A DNA stretch of 64,000 nt from DAOTXN01 sp034435435. Lineage in GTDB: Bacteria; Chloroflexota; Anaerolineae; S140-20. The notes under the pieces are model-generated. The model made no database searches. It was given only the letters and a program-made list of their open reading frames with translations, and was not told the origin of the DNA. The stretch spans positions 1 through 64,000 of the forward strand of contig DAOTXN010000111.1 in NCBI GenBank assembly GCA_034435435.1, in the 5' to 3' direction. Shown in pieces: positions 1 to 8,723 of this stretch (the stretch's first letter is position 1; the number at the start of each line of letters is the position of its first letter). Made by a program: the position numbers and the translations under genes.

Positions 1-38
1 AGCCCAAATGCGTAAAAGCGGCAAACCCAAAGCCATTC

Positions 39-105
39 GACAGGATTCACAAGATTCACAGGATGGAATTCGTGGAAAAATCCTGTAAATCCTGTAAATC
101 TTGTC
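39..105. repeat. Inverted repeat built of 9-bp units
   Basis: The left arm (39-64) is made of variants of the unit ACAGGATTC and the right arm (80-105) of variants of ATCCTGTAA. The arms are imperfect reverse complements with about four mismatches in 26 bp, separated by 15 bp. Transcribed, it would form a long hairpin. It sits upstream of the first gene; no coding sequence is supported in positions 1-169. It could be a REP-like dispersed element or the terminator of a gene that lies before the window. Confidence 0.6.
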
Positions 106-169
106 CAAAGAGCTATCAGGGTGAGCAGTTACGTGCGGAAAACGCAGAGAAAGAAGATGAAAGATCGTA

Positions 170-2494
170 ATGCCTCGATCAACTGAAACGACGCGTCGCC
201 GCCCTGCTATCGGGCGTCTCTTTATCCTCCCCACACTTTTGTTATTGGCTTGGGGATTGCGCCTCTTGAAACTGGCCGATCACAACATCTGGTGGGACGA
301 GGGCCTTACCGTGTGGGCGGCGCGCCGCGACGTGGGCGCCATCCATCACTGGGCGGCCACCGACGTCCATCCTCCCCTTTATTTTTTGCTCATCCACCTC
401 TGGCGGGGCATCGCCGGCGAAGGTGAGTTTGTGCTGCGCTTTCCCTCAGCGATTTGGGGCGCCCTGAGCGTGGCAGCCATTTATGGCCTGGGATGCACGC
501 TGGGCGGCAAACGGACGGGGTGGCTGGCGGCGTTGTTCCTGGCCTTTTCGCGTTTTGCCATCACCTGGTCGCAAGAGATGCGTATGTACATCCTGGCGGC
601 GCTGCTGGCGACATTGGCCCTGTGGGCGGCCCTCCGCTACTGGCAGACGAGAAGCCGGCAAGCCTGGCTGGGCTACGTGTTGGCGATGGCGGCGGGTCTG
701 TGGACCATTTATTTGTTTGTCTCGACGCTGGTGGTTGTCAACCTGGCCTGGCTGGTGGCGGGGCGGCGCTCGCTCAAAAAGGGGGTGTGGTGGCGCGACC
801 AGATCGGCTGGATCGCGGCGCAGGTCGTGGCGTTGCTCTTGTTCGCCCCCTGGCTGGTCTATGCTTTGCCACGTATCCCTACCTGGTCCACGGCCCAGGC
901 GACCTCGCCGGCCTTTTTCGTGCACTTGTATGCCACGCTGTTGGCGACGGGCGTACCCCTGGACATTGAACGCTATTCTTTGCTTGTGTTGCTCGTGTTT
1001 CTCGTGCTGCTGGGTGGATTGATCGCGCTGTGGTTGCAACGGCGACAGGTGCACGCGGGGGGCGCCCTCGCGCTGATCCTGGGCTTGCTGCTGCCGGCGA
1101 GTATCGTCTACGTGGTCTCATTGCCTATCCGATTCTTTTACACCCCCCGGCTGGCGCCTCGCTATTTGCTCATTTTATCCAGTTGCTTCTACGTTCTGTT
1201 GGCCTGGGGCCTGGTCGCCTTGACGCGAAAACGGCGCTGGATTGGCTGGCTTGGCAGCGGCGTCGTTTTGAGCGCCGCCCTGGTCGGACTGAGCGGCTTT
1301 TACTCCGGCCGGCTGCGCTCTGACGACTATATCTCGCTGAGCCTGACCCTGCAAGCCTACGTTCACCCCGGCGACGCCGTCGTATTACAAGACGACACCG
1401 ATTGGCCGATTTTTGCCGCGCATTATCCTGGCTATTGGCACGGCGTACCCAGCAGTCGTTCTACCGACCCGGCCTCGGTAGAGACTTTCCTGGCGCCGAT
1501 TTGGGACCAGTCGGAAGGGGTCTGGCTGGTGCTTACCTACTATGCCCGCCAAAGCGACCCGGTCGGCCAGATGCAACGCTGGCTGGCCGAACACGCCGCG
1601 CAAGAGATTATCTATCGTTTTGGCGACACGGCCCTGCACTTTTACCCACGCACCCCGGCGCGTGCGGCCGCGGCGGGCGAATTAGCCGCCGGGCATATTC
1701 CCCGCCACCCCTTTGACCTGGAGGTCGGGCCGGGATTGCGTCTGGTGGGGGCAGAGATGGCTCTACCGGCCTACCGCGTCGGGGACACGCTACATCTTTT
1801 TCTCTATTGGGAGGGAGACGCGACACCCGTCGAATTGGCGCTGACCGACGCCGAGGCGCGTGTCGTGCGGACTGTGCCGGTCCAACCGCCGCCCGGACCA
1901 GACCGGCGACGACAGCAGGTAGACTTGCCCCTGACTGCCGACTTGGGCAGCGGTCGCTACGTCGTGCGCCTGAGCGGACAGGTCGTGGCCCGCTTTGATC
2001 TGTGGACAGATCCGCATCGCAACGCCACGGCGGCGGCGATTGCACAGCCGCTCGACCTGCGTTTTGTGGATCCGGCGGCGGAGGCCGGCGGTGAGATCTA
2101 TCTTGTGGGTTACGATCTGCATTCCCAGGAGGTACGAGCGGGCGAGACGGCCGAGTTGACGTTATATTGGCGCGCCGCCGTCCCGGTGACCATGCGCTAC
2201 AAAGTGTTCACCCATTTGCTGGGCGAAAGCATCAACCCCGCCGCCGGCTCGTTTCTGTGGGGCCAGCACGACGCCGAGCCGGACAATTTTAGCCGGCCCA
2301 CCACAACCTGGCCCCCCGGCGAGATCATAGCCGACCGACACACCATCCCCCTGGCTGACGACGCGCCGCCGGGGCGTTATCGTCTCGAAATCGGGCTCTA
2401 TGATGGCTTGAGCGGCGACCGGCTGGAGGTGTACGACGCGACGGGGGCATTATTAGGCGATCATGTTGTTCTGGGAGAGCTAACGATGCCTTAA
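170..2494 (+). CDS. GT39-like membrane glycosyltransferase with two C-terminal beta-sandwich modules
   Basis: A 774-residue polytopic membrane protein of the GT-C fold (PMT/ArnT-like, family 39), expected to move a sugar from a lipid-linked donor onto an acceptor outside the membrane. The acidic pair D43-E44 follows the first membrane segment and the family motif HPPLY is at 67-71. About ten hydrophobic segments fill residues 15-370. The last 270 residues are soluble and contain two related beta-rich modules; the second has the signature of an aromatic LYW strand, a VFTHLL strand and the closing GLYDG motif near residue 745. Related modules end four other glycosyltransferases in this window. 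The start has only a weak purine-rich ribosome site. Donor and acceptor cannot be told from sequence. Confidence 0.85.
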   Translation: MPRSTETTRRRPAIGRLFILPTLLLLAWGLRLLKLADHNIWWDEGLTVWAARRDVGAIHHWAATDVHPPLYFLLIHLWRGIAGEGEFVLRFPSAIWGALSVAAIYGLGCTLGGKRTGWLAALFLAFSRFAITWSQEMRMYILAALLATLALWAALRYWQTRSRQAWLGYVLAMAAGLWTIYLFVSTLVVVNLAWLVAGRRSLKKGVWWRDQIGWIAAQVVALLLFAPWLVYALPRIPTWSTAQATSPAFFVHLYATLLATGVPLDIERYSLLVLLVFLVLLGGLIALWLQRRQVHAGGALALILGLLLPASIVYVVSLPIRFFYTPRLAPRYLLILSSCFYVLLAWGLVALTRKRRWIGWLGSGVVLSAALVGLSGFYSGRLRSDDYISLSLTLQAYVHPGDAVVLQDDTDWPIFAAHYPGYWHGVPSSRSTDPASVETFLAPIWDQSEGVWLVLTYYARQSDPVGQMQRWLAEHAAQEIIYRFGDTALHFYPRTPARAAAAGELAAGHIPRHPFDLEVGPGLRLVGAEMALPAYRVGDTLHLFLYWEGDATPVELALTDAEARVVRTVPVQPPPGPDRRRQQVDLPLTADLGSGRYVVRLSGQVVARFDLWTDPHRNATAAAIAQPLDLRFVDPAAEAGGEIYLVGYDLHSQEVRAGETAELTLYWRAAVPVTMRYKVFTHLLGESINPAAGSFLWGQHDAEPDNFSRPTTTWPPGEIIADRHTIPLADDAPPGRYRLEIGLYDGLSGDRLEVYDATGALLGDHVVLGELTMP

Positions 2495-2535
2495 AGTCAA
2501 AGTCTCTCAATGATGATCAAGGACCTGGTGTCACG

Positions 2536-2682
2536 CTACGTGCGTCGTGCGATGACGGCATAGGCGCCATCCATCTGCGAGTGGGTGATACCCAGATATG
2601 CCAGAGTCATCTGGGCGCAGGCGGGCAGGCAACCGGAGCTAATTTCTTGGCGAAGGAACGGGACGGTCAAGAGTTTCGGCAT
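2536..2682 (-). pseudogene. Truncated C39-like cysteine peptidase fragment (48 codons)
   Basis: A short reading frame starts inside the end of the neighbouring antitoxin-like gene, in another frame, and stops at a TAG at 2536-2538. Its product begins with a VPFLRQE strand followed by a CLPACAQM motif and LAYLGI, which resembles the N-terminal catalytic-cysteine helix of peptidase C39-like domains (normally C-x-PAC-x-MVLAY). The family domain is normally over 120 residues, and the catalytic His/Asp part is missing here because the frame ends about 40 bp before the convergent glycosyltransferase end. I read it as a remnant; a functional short peptide is possible but not supported. Confidence 0.45.
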
Positions 2683-3025
2683 TGTGGAGCATTTCTTGAG
2701 CTAACGTGGGCGAAGAGAAAACAGTTCCGTTTCTGGCATTTACATCGAGGTGACCAATAGGGCCGCGGGGTTCGCCAAACGGTGAACCGAGCATAGTGGG
2801 AAAGCGCCAGACGAGCCGTTCCAGTTCTTGGGTCAATGTTGCAGGACCGGGCATAACCATATCACCAACATTCTCGGCCAGCCAGCGGGCGGCTTTGCGA
2901 CGAGCAGAGCGTTCGTCGAGCACGGGTACAATCGTCACGTACACGCGAGCTCCCTCTGGCAGCCGTGTATTGGCCGGTAGTCTGATTTTTCCGTTTTTGA
3001 TGACTCCTTCGTGAGTCGGCAACAT
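2639..3025 (-). CDS. Small antitoxin-like hypothetical protein
   Basis: A 128-residue protein; the ATG at 3025 is preferred over 3058 because a GAGGAAA ribosome site lies just before it. Residues 4-37 have the pattern of a VIKNGKIRLP strand, a short helix and an LPEGARVYVTIVP strand, as in the N-terminal segment of DUF104/AbrB-like antitoxins. The second half has RFPTMLGSPFGEP-type and GPIGHLDV strands, a pattern I associate with small proteins encoded beside C39-like or toxin genes. It lies just downstream of the flippase-like gene on the same strand and overlaps the C39-like fragment. The two halves may be a fusion; function is not established. Confidence 0.55.
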   Translation of the reverse strand: MLPTHEGVIKNGKIRLPANTRLPEGARVYVTIVPVLDERSARRKAARWLAENVGDMVMPGPATLTQELERLVWRFPTMLGSPFGEPRGPIGHLDVNARNGTVFSSPTLAQEMLHNAETLDRPVPSPRN

Positions 3026-3061
3026 TTTGTTTTCCTCAATACACGTTTTAGTTACCATATT

Positions 3062-4045
3062 TTATCCGATTCGAGCAACTTGGTCAACGTCGGGTGGCTC
3101 ATCTGTTCCTTGTCGCAGACCGCGAATACTTTGCCCCAGATACAGCAGTCCGCCAAACAGGCTCGTTGCGCGAGAGACGGCAAACACGGCCAACGAAGCC
3201 GCCACGGCTATCGCATCGCTTACCCCAGCCTGCGTAAAAAGCACCACGGCCACACCCTCGCGCACCCCCAACCCGCCCACCGAGATGGGCAGCATCAGCG
3301 CCAGCGACAGCACCGGCACAAAGAGGAAAAAGTAAACCAGGCTTAACCGCATACCCACGGCAAAAGCCGACAAATAGTTCAACACGACCAACAAGCTGTT
3401 AAATACGACCGAATAGAATAAGGCCTGTCCCACTGCCCGCCAGCCGCAGGCAGTGACGGCGGCGTAGGCCCGGGCCAGCGCGCCCTCGCCCGCCAGTGAG
3501 AGTGGACCGGGCAGCCAACGCCCCAATCGGCGCAGCCACTTGCCCTGCAAGACCAGCCCTCCCAGCACCAACCCGACCAGAGCCGCCCCGCCGATGGTTA
3601 GTTGGGTCTCGGCCGGGAGCAGCGCGCCGCCAAAGGGCAGCGCGGCTAGGGCCATCGCAAACAATACCAACAGCCCCGTCATACGATCTACGACGACTGT
3701 GCCCACGGCCGCTGCGGCCTGTGTGTCTTGCGCCAGCTCCAACACGCGCACCACGTCGCCGCCAAACCCCGAAGGCAGAAAAGCGTTGAAAAAGGCCCCG
3801 ACAAAGTAAAGATAAACCAGACGGCCAAAAGGCACGTGAATATTCAGCGCCACCAACAGCGCTCGCCAGCGGGCCGCTCGCACGACGATACCGGCCACAT
3901 ACATCAAAAACGCCAGCAAGAGCGGAAGCAGCGCGGCCTGCAGCAACGTGCGCCCGATCTGTTCCACACCGATGGTCGCCAGCACAAAGCCCAACACGCT
4001 CAAACTGATGAACAAACGGGCCACCGCCCACCCACGTTTACGCAT
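3062..4045 (-). CDS. Lysylphosphatidylglycerol synthase-type flippase domain protein
   Basis: A 327-residue integral membrane protein with about eight hydrophobic segments. It matches the flippase-like transmembrane family (UPF0104/AglD type, the membrane half of MprF): the VRAARWRALL motif near residue 55 followed by FFNAFLPSGFGGDVVRV near residue 87 is the family hallmark. The soluble lysyl-transferase half of MprF is absent. A GGAGG box lies 4-8 bases before the ATG. It follows a glycosyltransferase gene by 17 bp, so a role in moving lipid-linked glycan or modified lipids across the membrane is a reasonable inference. Confidence 0.8.
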   Translation of the reverse strand: MRKRGWAVARLFISLSVLGFVLATIGVEQIGRTLLQAALLPLLLAFLMYVAGIVVRAARWRALLVALNIHVPFGRLVYLYFVGAFFNAFLPSGFGGDVVRVLELAQDTQAAAAVGTVVVDRMTGLLVLFAMALAALPFGGALLPAETQLTIGGAALVGLVLGGLVLQGKWLRRLGRWLPGPLSLAGEGALARAYAAVTACGWRAVGQALFYSVVFNSLLVVLNYLSAFAVGMRLSLVYFFLFVPVLSLALMLPISVGGLGVREGVAVVLFTQAGVSDAIAVAASLAVFAVSRATSLFGGLLYLGQSIRGLRQGTDEPPDVDQVARIG

Positions 4046-4057
4046 ATATCCTCCGGG

Positions 4058-4078
4058 ATTCGCTATTCGCCATTCGTC
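4058..4078. repeat. Three-unit 7-bp tandem repeat at a gene end
   Basis: Units ATTCGCT, ATTCGCC and ATTCGTC follow each other directly and overlap the stop codon of the glycosyltransferase gene ending at 4063, so the last codons of that protein are written by the repeat. Same 7-bp period as other arrays in this window. Confidence 0.6.
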
Positions 4079-6327
4079 ACTCTTAGCGGCCCCAACAGCA
4101 CGCGCTCATCCAGATAGTGTCCGTCGGGGGCGACGATGGGCAACCGGCCCGTGTTGCCGTGATAGAGACCGACTTGAATCGGATAACTACCCGGTGGGGT
4201 GTCGGGTAGTAATGTGATGCGCCGCACGTCCCGCAGCACACCTCCACTCGACCAGTCGGGGCCGGCCCCGTCTTGGCTGCCCCACACGTTCCACTCCGGA
4301 CCGAGCACCTGGGCAAAGACTGAATAGCCCCGGCTAACCGAATGGGGTTGCCAGTATAGCGTTAGTGTGCAAGTTTCGCCAGCGGCCAGCGCGCGCGGCT
4401 CCAACGTATAGCCGACCAGCGCGACCTCGCCGCCAAAATCGGCCTGCTGGCTGTTGGGCCACGGGCCGGGGCGGGGTTCAATGGCGATCTCACCCGCCGT
4501 GAGGCCGTCGCCGATGGACTCTCCGGCGTCATCTTGCACAGGCAGGCGGCCTGCCGATGGTTCGTATAATCCCACCCGGACAATAGCATGGTTGGGGCTA
4601 TAAGTGGCGGCGGGCAGGTCCACCCGATAGGTGTCGGCAAAGGCTGCGCCGGGCCGCCAGGCCGTGGTGGGAGCGCGCCCCAGACCCGGCCAGGTATCAC
4701 GCTGAGCGATGAGCACCCCCGCCTCGTCTACCAGATGCACGTAGACGATGTAGGGCGCGGCAGTGCGGCGCAACGGCTCCCACACCACCGTGATGAACAG
4801 CGGCTCGCCGGGCCGCAGCGTGTGAGGCGCTATGCTCACAGTATGAATTCGAGCCACATCGCCGACTTGTATCGGCGCAACGGAGGCGACTGCGCCTTCG
4901 AGCCGAGCCGACTCGACTGAGCTCGTCGCAGGCTCAGGCCGAAGGCTCGCCGCCGGATAGCGCACGGCCGGCCACCCATAACCAACCAGGGCCAGGATGG
5001 CAAATCCACTCATACCCAGGGTGACACACCCGGCCGTCCAGATTGGCCGGCGTATCCAGCGGTCTGCGCCGCCCACCAGGATCACGGCGAACGCGGGCAA
5101 GGCCGGAAAGAGAAAGCGCCCCATCGTCCCGGCGGGCTGGATCAGGATGTAGTAGAGTACGATGGCGGTAAAGACAAGGATGGTCGCGGGTAAGAGGACG
5201 AAGGATGAAAGGCCCCTCTGGGAGACGAATCTCGAGTCCCGAACGACGTATCCGGTCAAGGCCAGCAGGCACAGGGCTAACAGAGCGGTGTAGTAGAGTT
5301 GGGGCAAAGGAATCTGGCCGTAACCAAAACGCGCCCACAGGCTGCTCCACAGATAGGGCAAGCCTTGTCGGATGGCCCACCAGTTGCCGCTGGCGGGTCG
5401 CCCACCCCACAACTCGTTGACCTGGTTGAGAGCGGTGGGGTCGCCGTAGAGTTGCCAGTTGCGCACAAACCACCAGCCCGCCAGCAGCACTGCCGCACTC
5501 AGCACGATGCCTGCGCTGCGTAGCCAATAGGCGAGCGCCGATCGTTGACCCACTTGCACCTGCGGTGACAAGTGCAGGTGGCCGACCGTTGACCGCACGG
5601 CAAGCCAGATTGCCAGGGCGATGATTCCGGCCAGGGCGGCCAGGTGGAGCTTGGACAACAGCGCCAGGCCAAACACAAGGCCCAGGCGGATCAGGCGTTT
5701 GGTGTCCAGACCCTCTTGCACCAGCTCGACGCACAGCAGCAGCGTCGCCGCGCCGGTGGCGGCAGCGATAATGTCGTTGTTCATGGCTGCGCTCAGGTAG
5801 ATGAATTGAGGGTTAAAAGCGACCAGCGCCGCCGCGCCGACTGCCAACACCGGGCGCTTGAGCCAGAACCGTCGGCCCAGGCGATAGGTCAGCCAAACCG
5901 TGAGCGTACCCAACACCACGTTGACCCAACGCGGGATCAGCGCCGCCAGAAAGCCGTCCCGAAATGGAAAGCGCTCCTGTGGCCCGTGTAGATATTGCAG
6001 CTTGTTGTCCACGCCGACCGCCCAATCCCGGTATCCCCAGAACGGGTTGGTGGGATGTTCGTATGCGGGGGTGTGGGGTGAGGATACCCAGGCGCTGGCC
6101 AGGGCGCTCAGAAAATAGTACAGCGGCGGATGGTGGCTTTGCGAGCGGACGAGCTCTTGTCCCTGCACCGGCAGGGTGCGCTGCACGACCAGGTGACGGA
6201 CGTAGCGATAGTGGCGAATCTCGTCAGTAGACTCGAAAAGCGGGTTGAGCACGCTGACGGCGCCGCCTAGCAGTAAAAAGGCCGCCAGAATCACGGTGAG
6301 TGCTCGAGGAGGGCGCAAGCCGATCAT
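4063..6327 (-). CDS. GT39-like membrane glycosyltransferase with two C-terminal modules
   Basis: A 754-residue polytopic protein with the GT-C layout: first membrane helix 11-30, acidic pair D35-E36, HPPLY motif at 66-70 and about ten further hydrophobic segments to residue 460. The C-terminal 270 residues hold two beta-sandwich modules, one ending in VGLYEPSAGRLPV and the other in VGLYHGNTGRLPI. It starts 4 bp after the upstream YfhO-like gene stops and is followed by the flippase-like gene, suggesting one minus-strand transcript. Expected role is polyprenyl-phosphate-sugar-dependent glycosylation outside the membrane; substrate unknown. Confidence 0.85.
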   Translation of the reverse strand: MIGLRPPRALTVILAAFLLLGGAVSVLNPLFESTDEIRHYRYVRHLVVQRTLPVQGQELVRSQSHHPPLYYFLSALASAWVSSPHTPAYEHPTNPFWGYRDWAVGVDNKLQYLHGPQERFPFRDGFLAALIPRWVNVVLGTLTVWLTYRLGRRFWLKRPVLAVGAAALVAFNPQFIYLSAAMNNDIIAAATGAATLLLCVELVQEGLDTKRLIRLGLVFGLALLSKLHLAALAGIIALAIWLAVRSTVGHLHLSPQVQVGQRSALAYWLRSAGIVLSAAVLLAGWWFVRNWQLYGDPTALNQVNELWGGRPASGNWWAIRQGLPYLWSSLWARFGYGQIPLPQLYYTALLALCLLALTGYVVRDSRFVSQRGLSSFVLLPATILVFTAIVLYYILIQPAGTMGRFLFPALPAFAVILVGGADRWIRRPIWTAGCVTLGMSGFAILALVGYGWPAVRYPAASLRPEPATSSVESARLEGAVASVAPIQVGDVARIHTVSIAPHTLRPGEPLFITVVWEPLRRTAAPYIVYVHLVDEAGVLIAQRDTWPGLGRAPTTAWRPGAAFADTYRVDLPAATYSPNHAIVRVGLYEPSAGRLPVQDDAGESIGDGLTAGEIAIEPRPGPWPNSQQADFGGEVALVGYTLEPRALAAGETCTLTLYWQPHSVSRGYSVFAQVLGPEWNVWGSQDGAGPDWSSGGVLRDVRRITLLPDTPPGSYPIQVGLYHGNTGRLPIVAPDGHYLDERVLLGPLRVTNGE

Positions 6328-6331
6328 CTCG

Positions 6332-8689
6332 TTAAACTTTCTCGGCGCGCCGGCCGCGCAGGAAGAGCTGGATCGCTGCTCCCAGAATAAGCAGCCCGGC
6401 CAGCGCCGTGATCAGCAGTCCCCACTTGAGCAGCGGCGAGTCATATATGAGCACGATCTGATGCTCGCCGGGCGGCGCACACACCGCCCGCAGCACATAA
6501 TCGGCCCGCAGCACCGGGGTTGGCTGTCCGTCTAGTGTGGCTCGCCAGCCGGGATAGTCCACTTCGCTCAAGATCAACAGTCCGCCCGCGCCGCGCACCC
6601 GAGCTTCGATACGATTGGTCTGGTCGCGCACTATCTCGACTTGCCCAATCTGTTGACCCGTTAGTTCTCCCGTTCCTTCGCTCAGACCTGCACACCGGAG
6701 CGCCGAGTCTACCAGCGCCGTCGTGCGCGGGTCAAAGTCTGCTTCGTGTAAACGGGTCAGGGCGCGCGCGTCGTCTATCACTTCGATCTGTGACACTAGC
6801 CAGGCCCGGGGCAGCGCATTGGGCCGCTCGTAAAGCCACACACCCTCTTGTTCGTACACCAGGCGCGGGGCGTCGGATCCTTCGGGAAAGGTCTGGGGAG
6901 CCAGCGTCATCAAATAGCCGGCGTTGAGCAGGTCGTAGGTGCGGGCGCGGGGGTCGGGCCACGACTCGATGAAGGTTTGGTAGCGCTGAAGCACCAGCGG
7001 GTCGTAACCAAAAACGCTGCGCAGCCCGTATTCCATGCCGGCGCTCTGTTCGACGTCGTTCAGGCCCCACGGAAGCACGCGCGTCGCCTGTGGATCCGGC
7101 ACGGCCTGAGCGACAGCGCGCCAGGCTGTTCTCTGTGGCACATCCATCACCTCCACTGTGCCGCTGCCAAAGGTCCACAGGTCCAACAGAGCCAGGCCCA
7201 GCGTCAAGATCGTCAGTCTAGCGCGAGATTGAGCTTGCTGATCGGGCATGTTGCGCCAGGCCGCTAACAGACCGGCAGACAAAAGAAAGAAAAATATAAA
7301 TACCGTGATCTGGTTGGCCTGGTGCCATAGCCGCCCCGCTGCCGGGTTGGATTCGCGTCCCCAGGCAAAGGCGCCAAAACCACCGACGATCAACAATAAG
7401 GCGGTTCCTGCGACGAACAACACCGGTCCCGTTTTTAATGCTTGCAGCAATTGCTTGCGGTGCGGTTTAGTTAGGGATTGTAGTTCTGTGAGCGTCAGGC
7501 CGGCCAGCGCAGCAGCGGCCAGGGTAAAGAGGAAGGCGGCGCGGGCTGGCGCACGCATCACGCGAGCCAATGGTATAAAACGATAGACGAGCGGATGCAA
7601 AGCGCCGTATTGGCCAAAGGCAAGCAATAGCGCGCCCAGCCCCAACGCGAATAGGAACGGTTTTGATCCGTAGGGCCGTTTGAGTCCCAGCAGCGCCAAC
7701 AACAGAGGCAGGATACCAATGTAATAGATGAATTCGTGATAGATACCATCGCCCCAGAAGCCTGTGTGGGTTGGTTCGCCGAAAAAATTGGGCGCCAACA
7801 AGGTGAGCAAATACCCCGGCGTCCAGGAGAAACGAGCGGCAAAGGCATAACTGGGTGCTGCTTGCCGGGATGTGCGCAACACGTATTCGACCATGGGGAC
7901 CAGTTGCACCGCCGCCGCCGCCAGACCGGCCACAAGAGCAAGGCCAAGCCAGACCAGCGGTAAAACCATCGACGCGGCCCTGCGCTCTTGACGCCACGCA
8001 CTCCAGGCGCGGAAAATAGCGTAGGCCATCAACCCCAGGATCACGTAGTTAAAAGTGGCTGTATGTCCTGCCAGAAAGGAAAAGGCAATCGGCGCGCCGG
8101 CTACAATAGCCAGTTGCCACGTGCGGCGCGTCACAGCACGCCCGTAAACCCACAGGGCGAGCGGCAGCCAGGCCCCCGTAGTGACGACGCCTATGTGTCC
8201 GCTGTGCACACGCACGGAAAAGTAACCACTGAAAGAAAAGACGAGACCGCCCAGCAGCGCTCCACTCACCGATGCTCCCTCTGCTTTGAGCCACAGGTAG
8301 GTTCCCACACCGGCGAGCCATACGTGCAGCACCGCGATCAGGTTCAGGGCCTTGACAACGGGCATGAGCAGCGCCAGCCAGGTGGGGGGATAAAACAACG
8401 CTGCCTGGGGATTGGCAGCCAGCGGCTGGCCCGCAAAGAGCAGGGGATTCCACAAGGGCATCTCGCCCTGCCGGAGCGAGTCCAGCGCAAAGCGCAGCCA
8501 GTGGGCGTGCATGTCGGTGGCGTCCTCACCCACGATCGTGCGGCCTTCAGGGAGCCACAGCGCTTCCCAGTAGAACATGGCGCACAGCAGCGCCAACAAA
8601 AGGTACGGCCAAGCTCTACGACCAGCCTCAGCCAGCCGTCTTATCCATCTTGTTCTGGTGTTGCCCAACTGCATGTGCCAGCTCTCCAC
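6332..8689 (-). CDS. YfhO-like bacterial membrane protein
   Basis: A 785-residue membrane protein. The first loop carries GEDATDMHAHW and further on WNPLLFAGQPL and FYPPTWL, and the C-terminal region has VDYPGWRATLDG followed by a last membrane helix; these are the landmarks of the YfhO family (GT-C-like proteins linked to glycosylation of lipoteichoic acid or other wall polymers in Firmicutes). About twelve hydrophobic segments are visible, then a soluble domain, then a final helix near residue 760. It lies between two GT39-like genes on the same strand with 4 and 34 bp spacing. A start at the second Met (8674) is equally possible. Confidence 0.82.
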   Translation of the reverse strand: MESWHMQLGNTRTRWIRRLAEAGRRAWPYLLLALLCAMFYWEALWLPEGRTIVGEDATDMHAHWLRFALDSLRQGEMPLWNPLLFAGQPLAANPQAALFYPPTWLALLMPVVKALNLIAVLHVWLAGVGTYLWLKAEGASVSGALLGGLVFSFSGYFSVRVHSGHIGVVTTGAWLPLALWVYGRAVTRRTWQLAIVAGAPIAFSFLAGHTATFNYVILGLMAYAIFRAWSAWRQERRAASMVLPLVWLGLALVAGLAAAAVQLVPMVEYVLRTSRQAAPSYAFAARFSWTPGYLLTLLAPNFFGEPTHTGFWGDGIYHEFIYYIGILPLLLALLGLKRPYGSKPFLFALGLGALLLAFGQYGALHPLVYRFIPLARVMRAPARAAFLFTLAAAALAGLTLTELQSLTKPHRKQLLQALKTGPVLFVAGTALLLIVGGFGAFAWGRESNPAAGRLWHQANQITVFIFFFLLSAGLLAAWRNMPDQQAQSRARLTILTLGLALLDLWTFGSGTVEVMDVPQRTAWRAVAQAVPDPQATRVLPWGLNDVEQSAGMEYGLRSVFGYDPLVLQRYQTFIESWPDPRARTYDLLNAGYLMTLAPQTFPEGSDAPRLVYEQEGVWLYERPNALPRAWLVSQIEVIDDARALTRLHEADFDPRTTALVDSALRCAGLSEGTGELTGQQIGQVEIVRDQTNRIEARVRGAGGLLILSEVDYPGWRATLDGQPTPVLRADYVLRAVCAPPGEHQIVLIYDSPLLKWGLLITALAGLLILGAAIQLFLRGRRAEKV

Positions 8690-8723
8690 CCCAGTCGATC
8701 TCAGCTATGACTGCGTTCAATAT

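Noticed and set aside
446..1054. 202-codon minus-strand open frame inside the first glycosyltransferase gene
   Set aside because: His/Gln/Arg-rich composition typical of an antisense shadow of a GC-rich membrane protein gene; no motifs.
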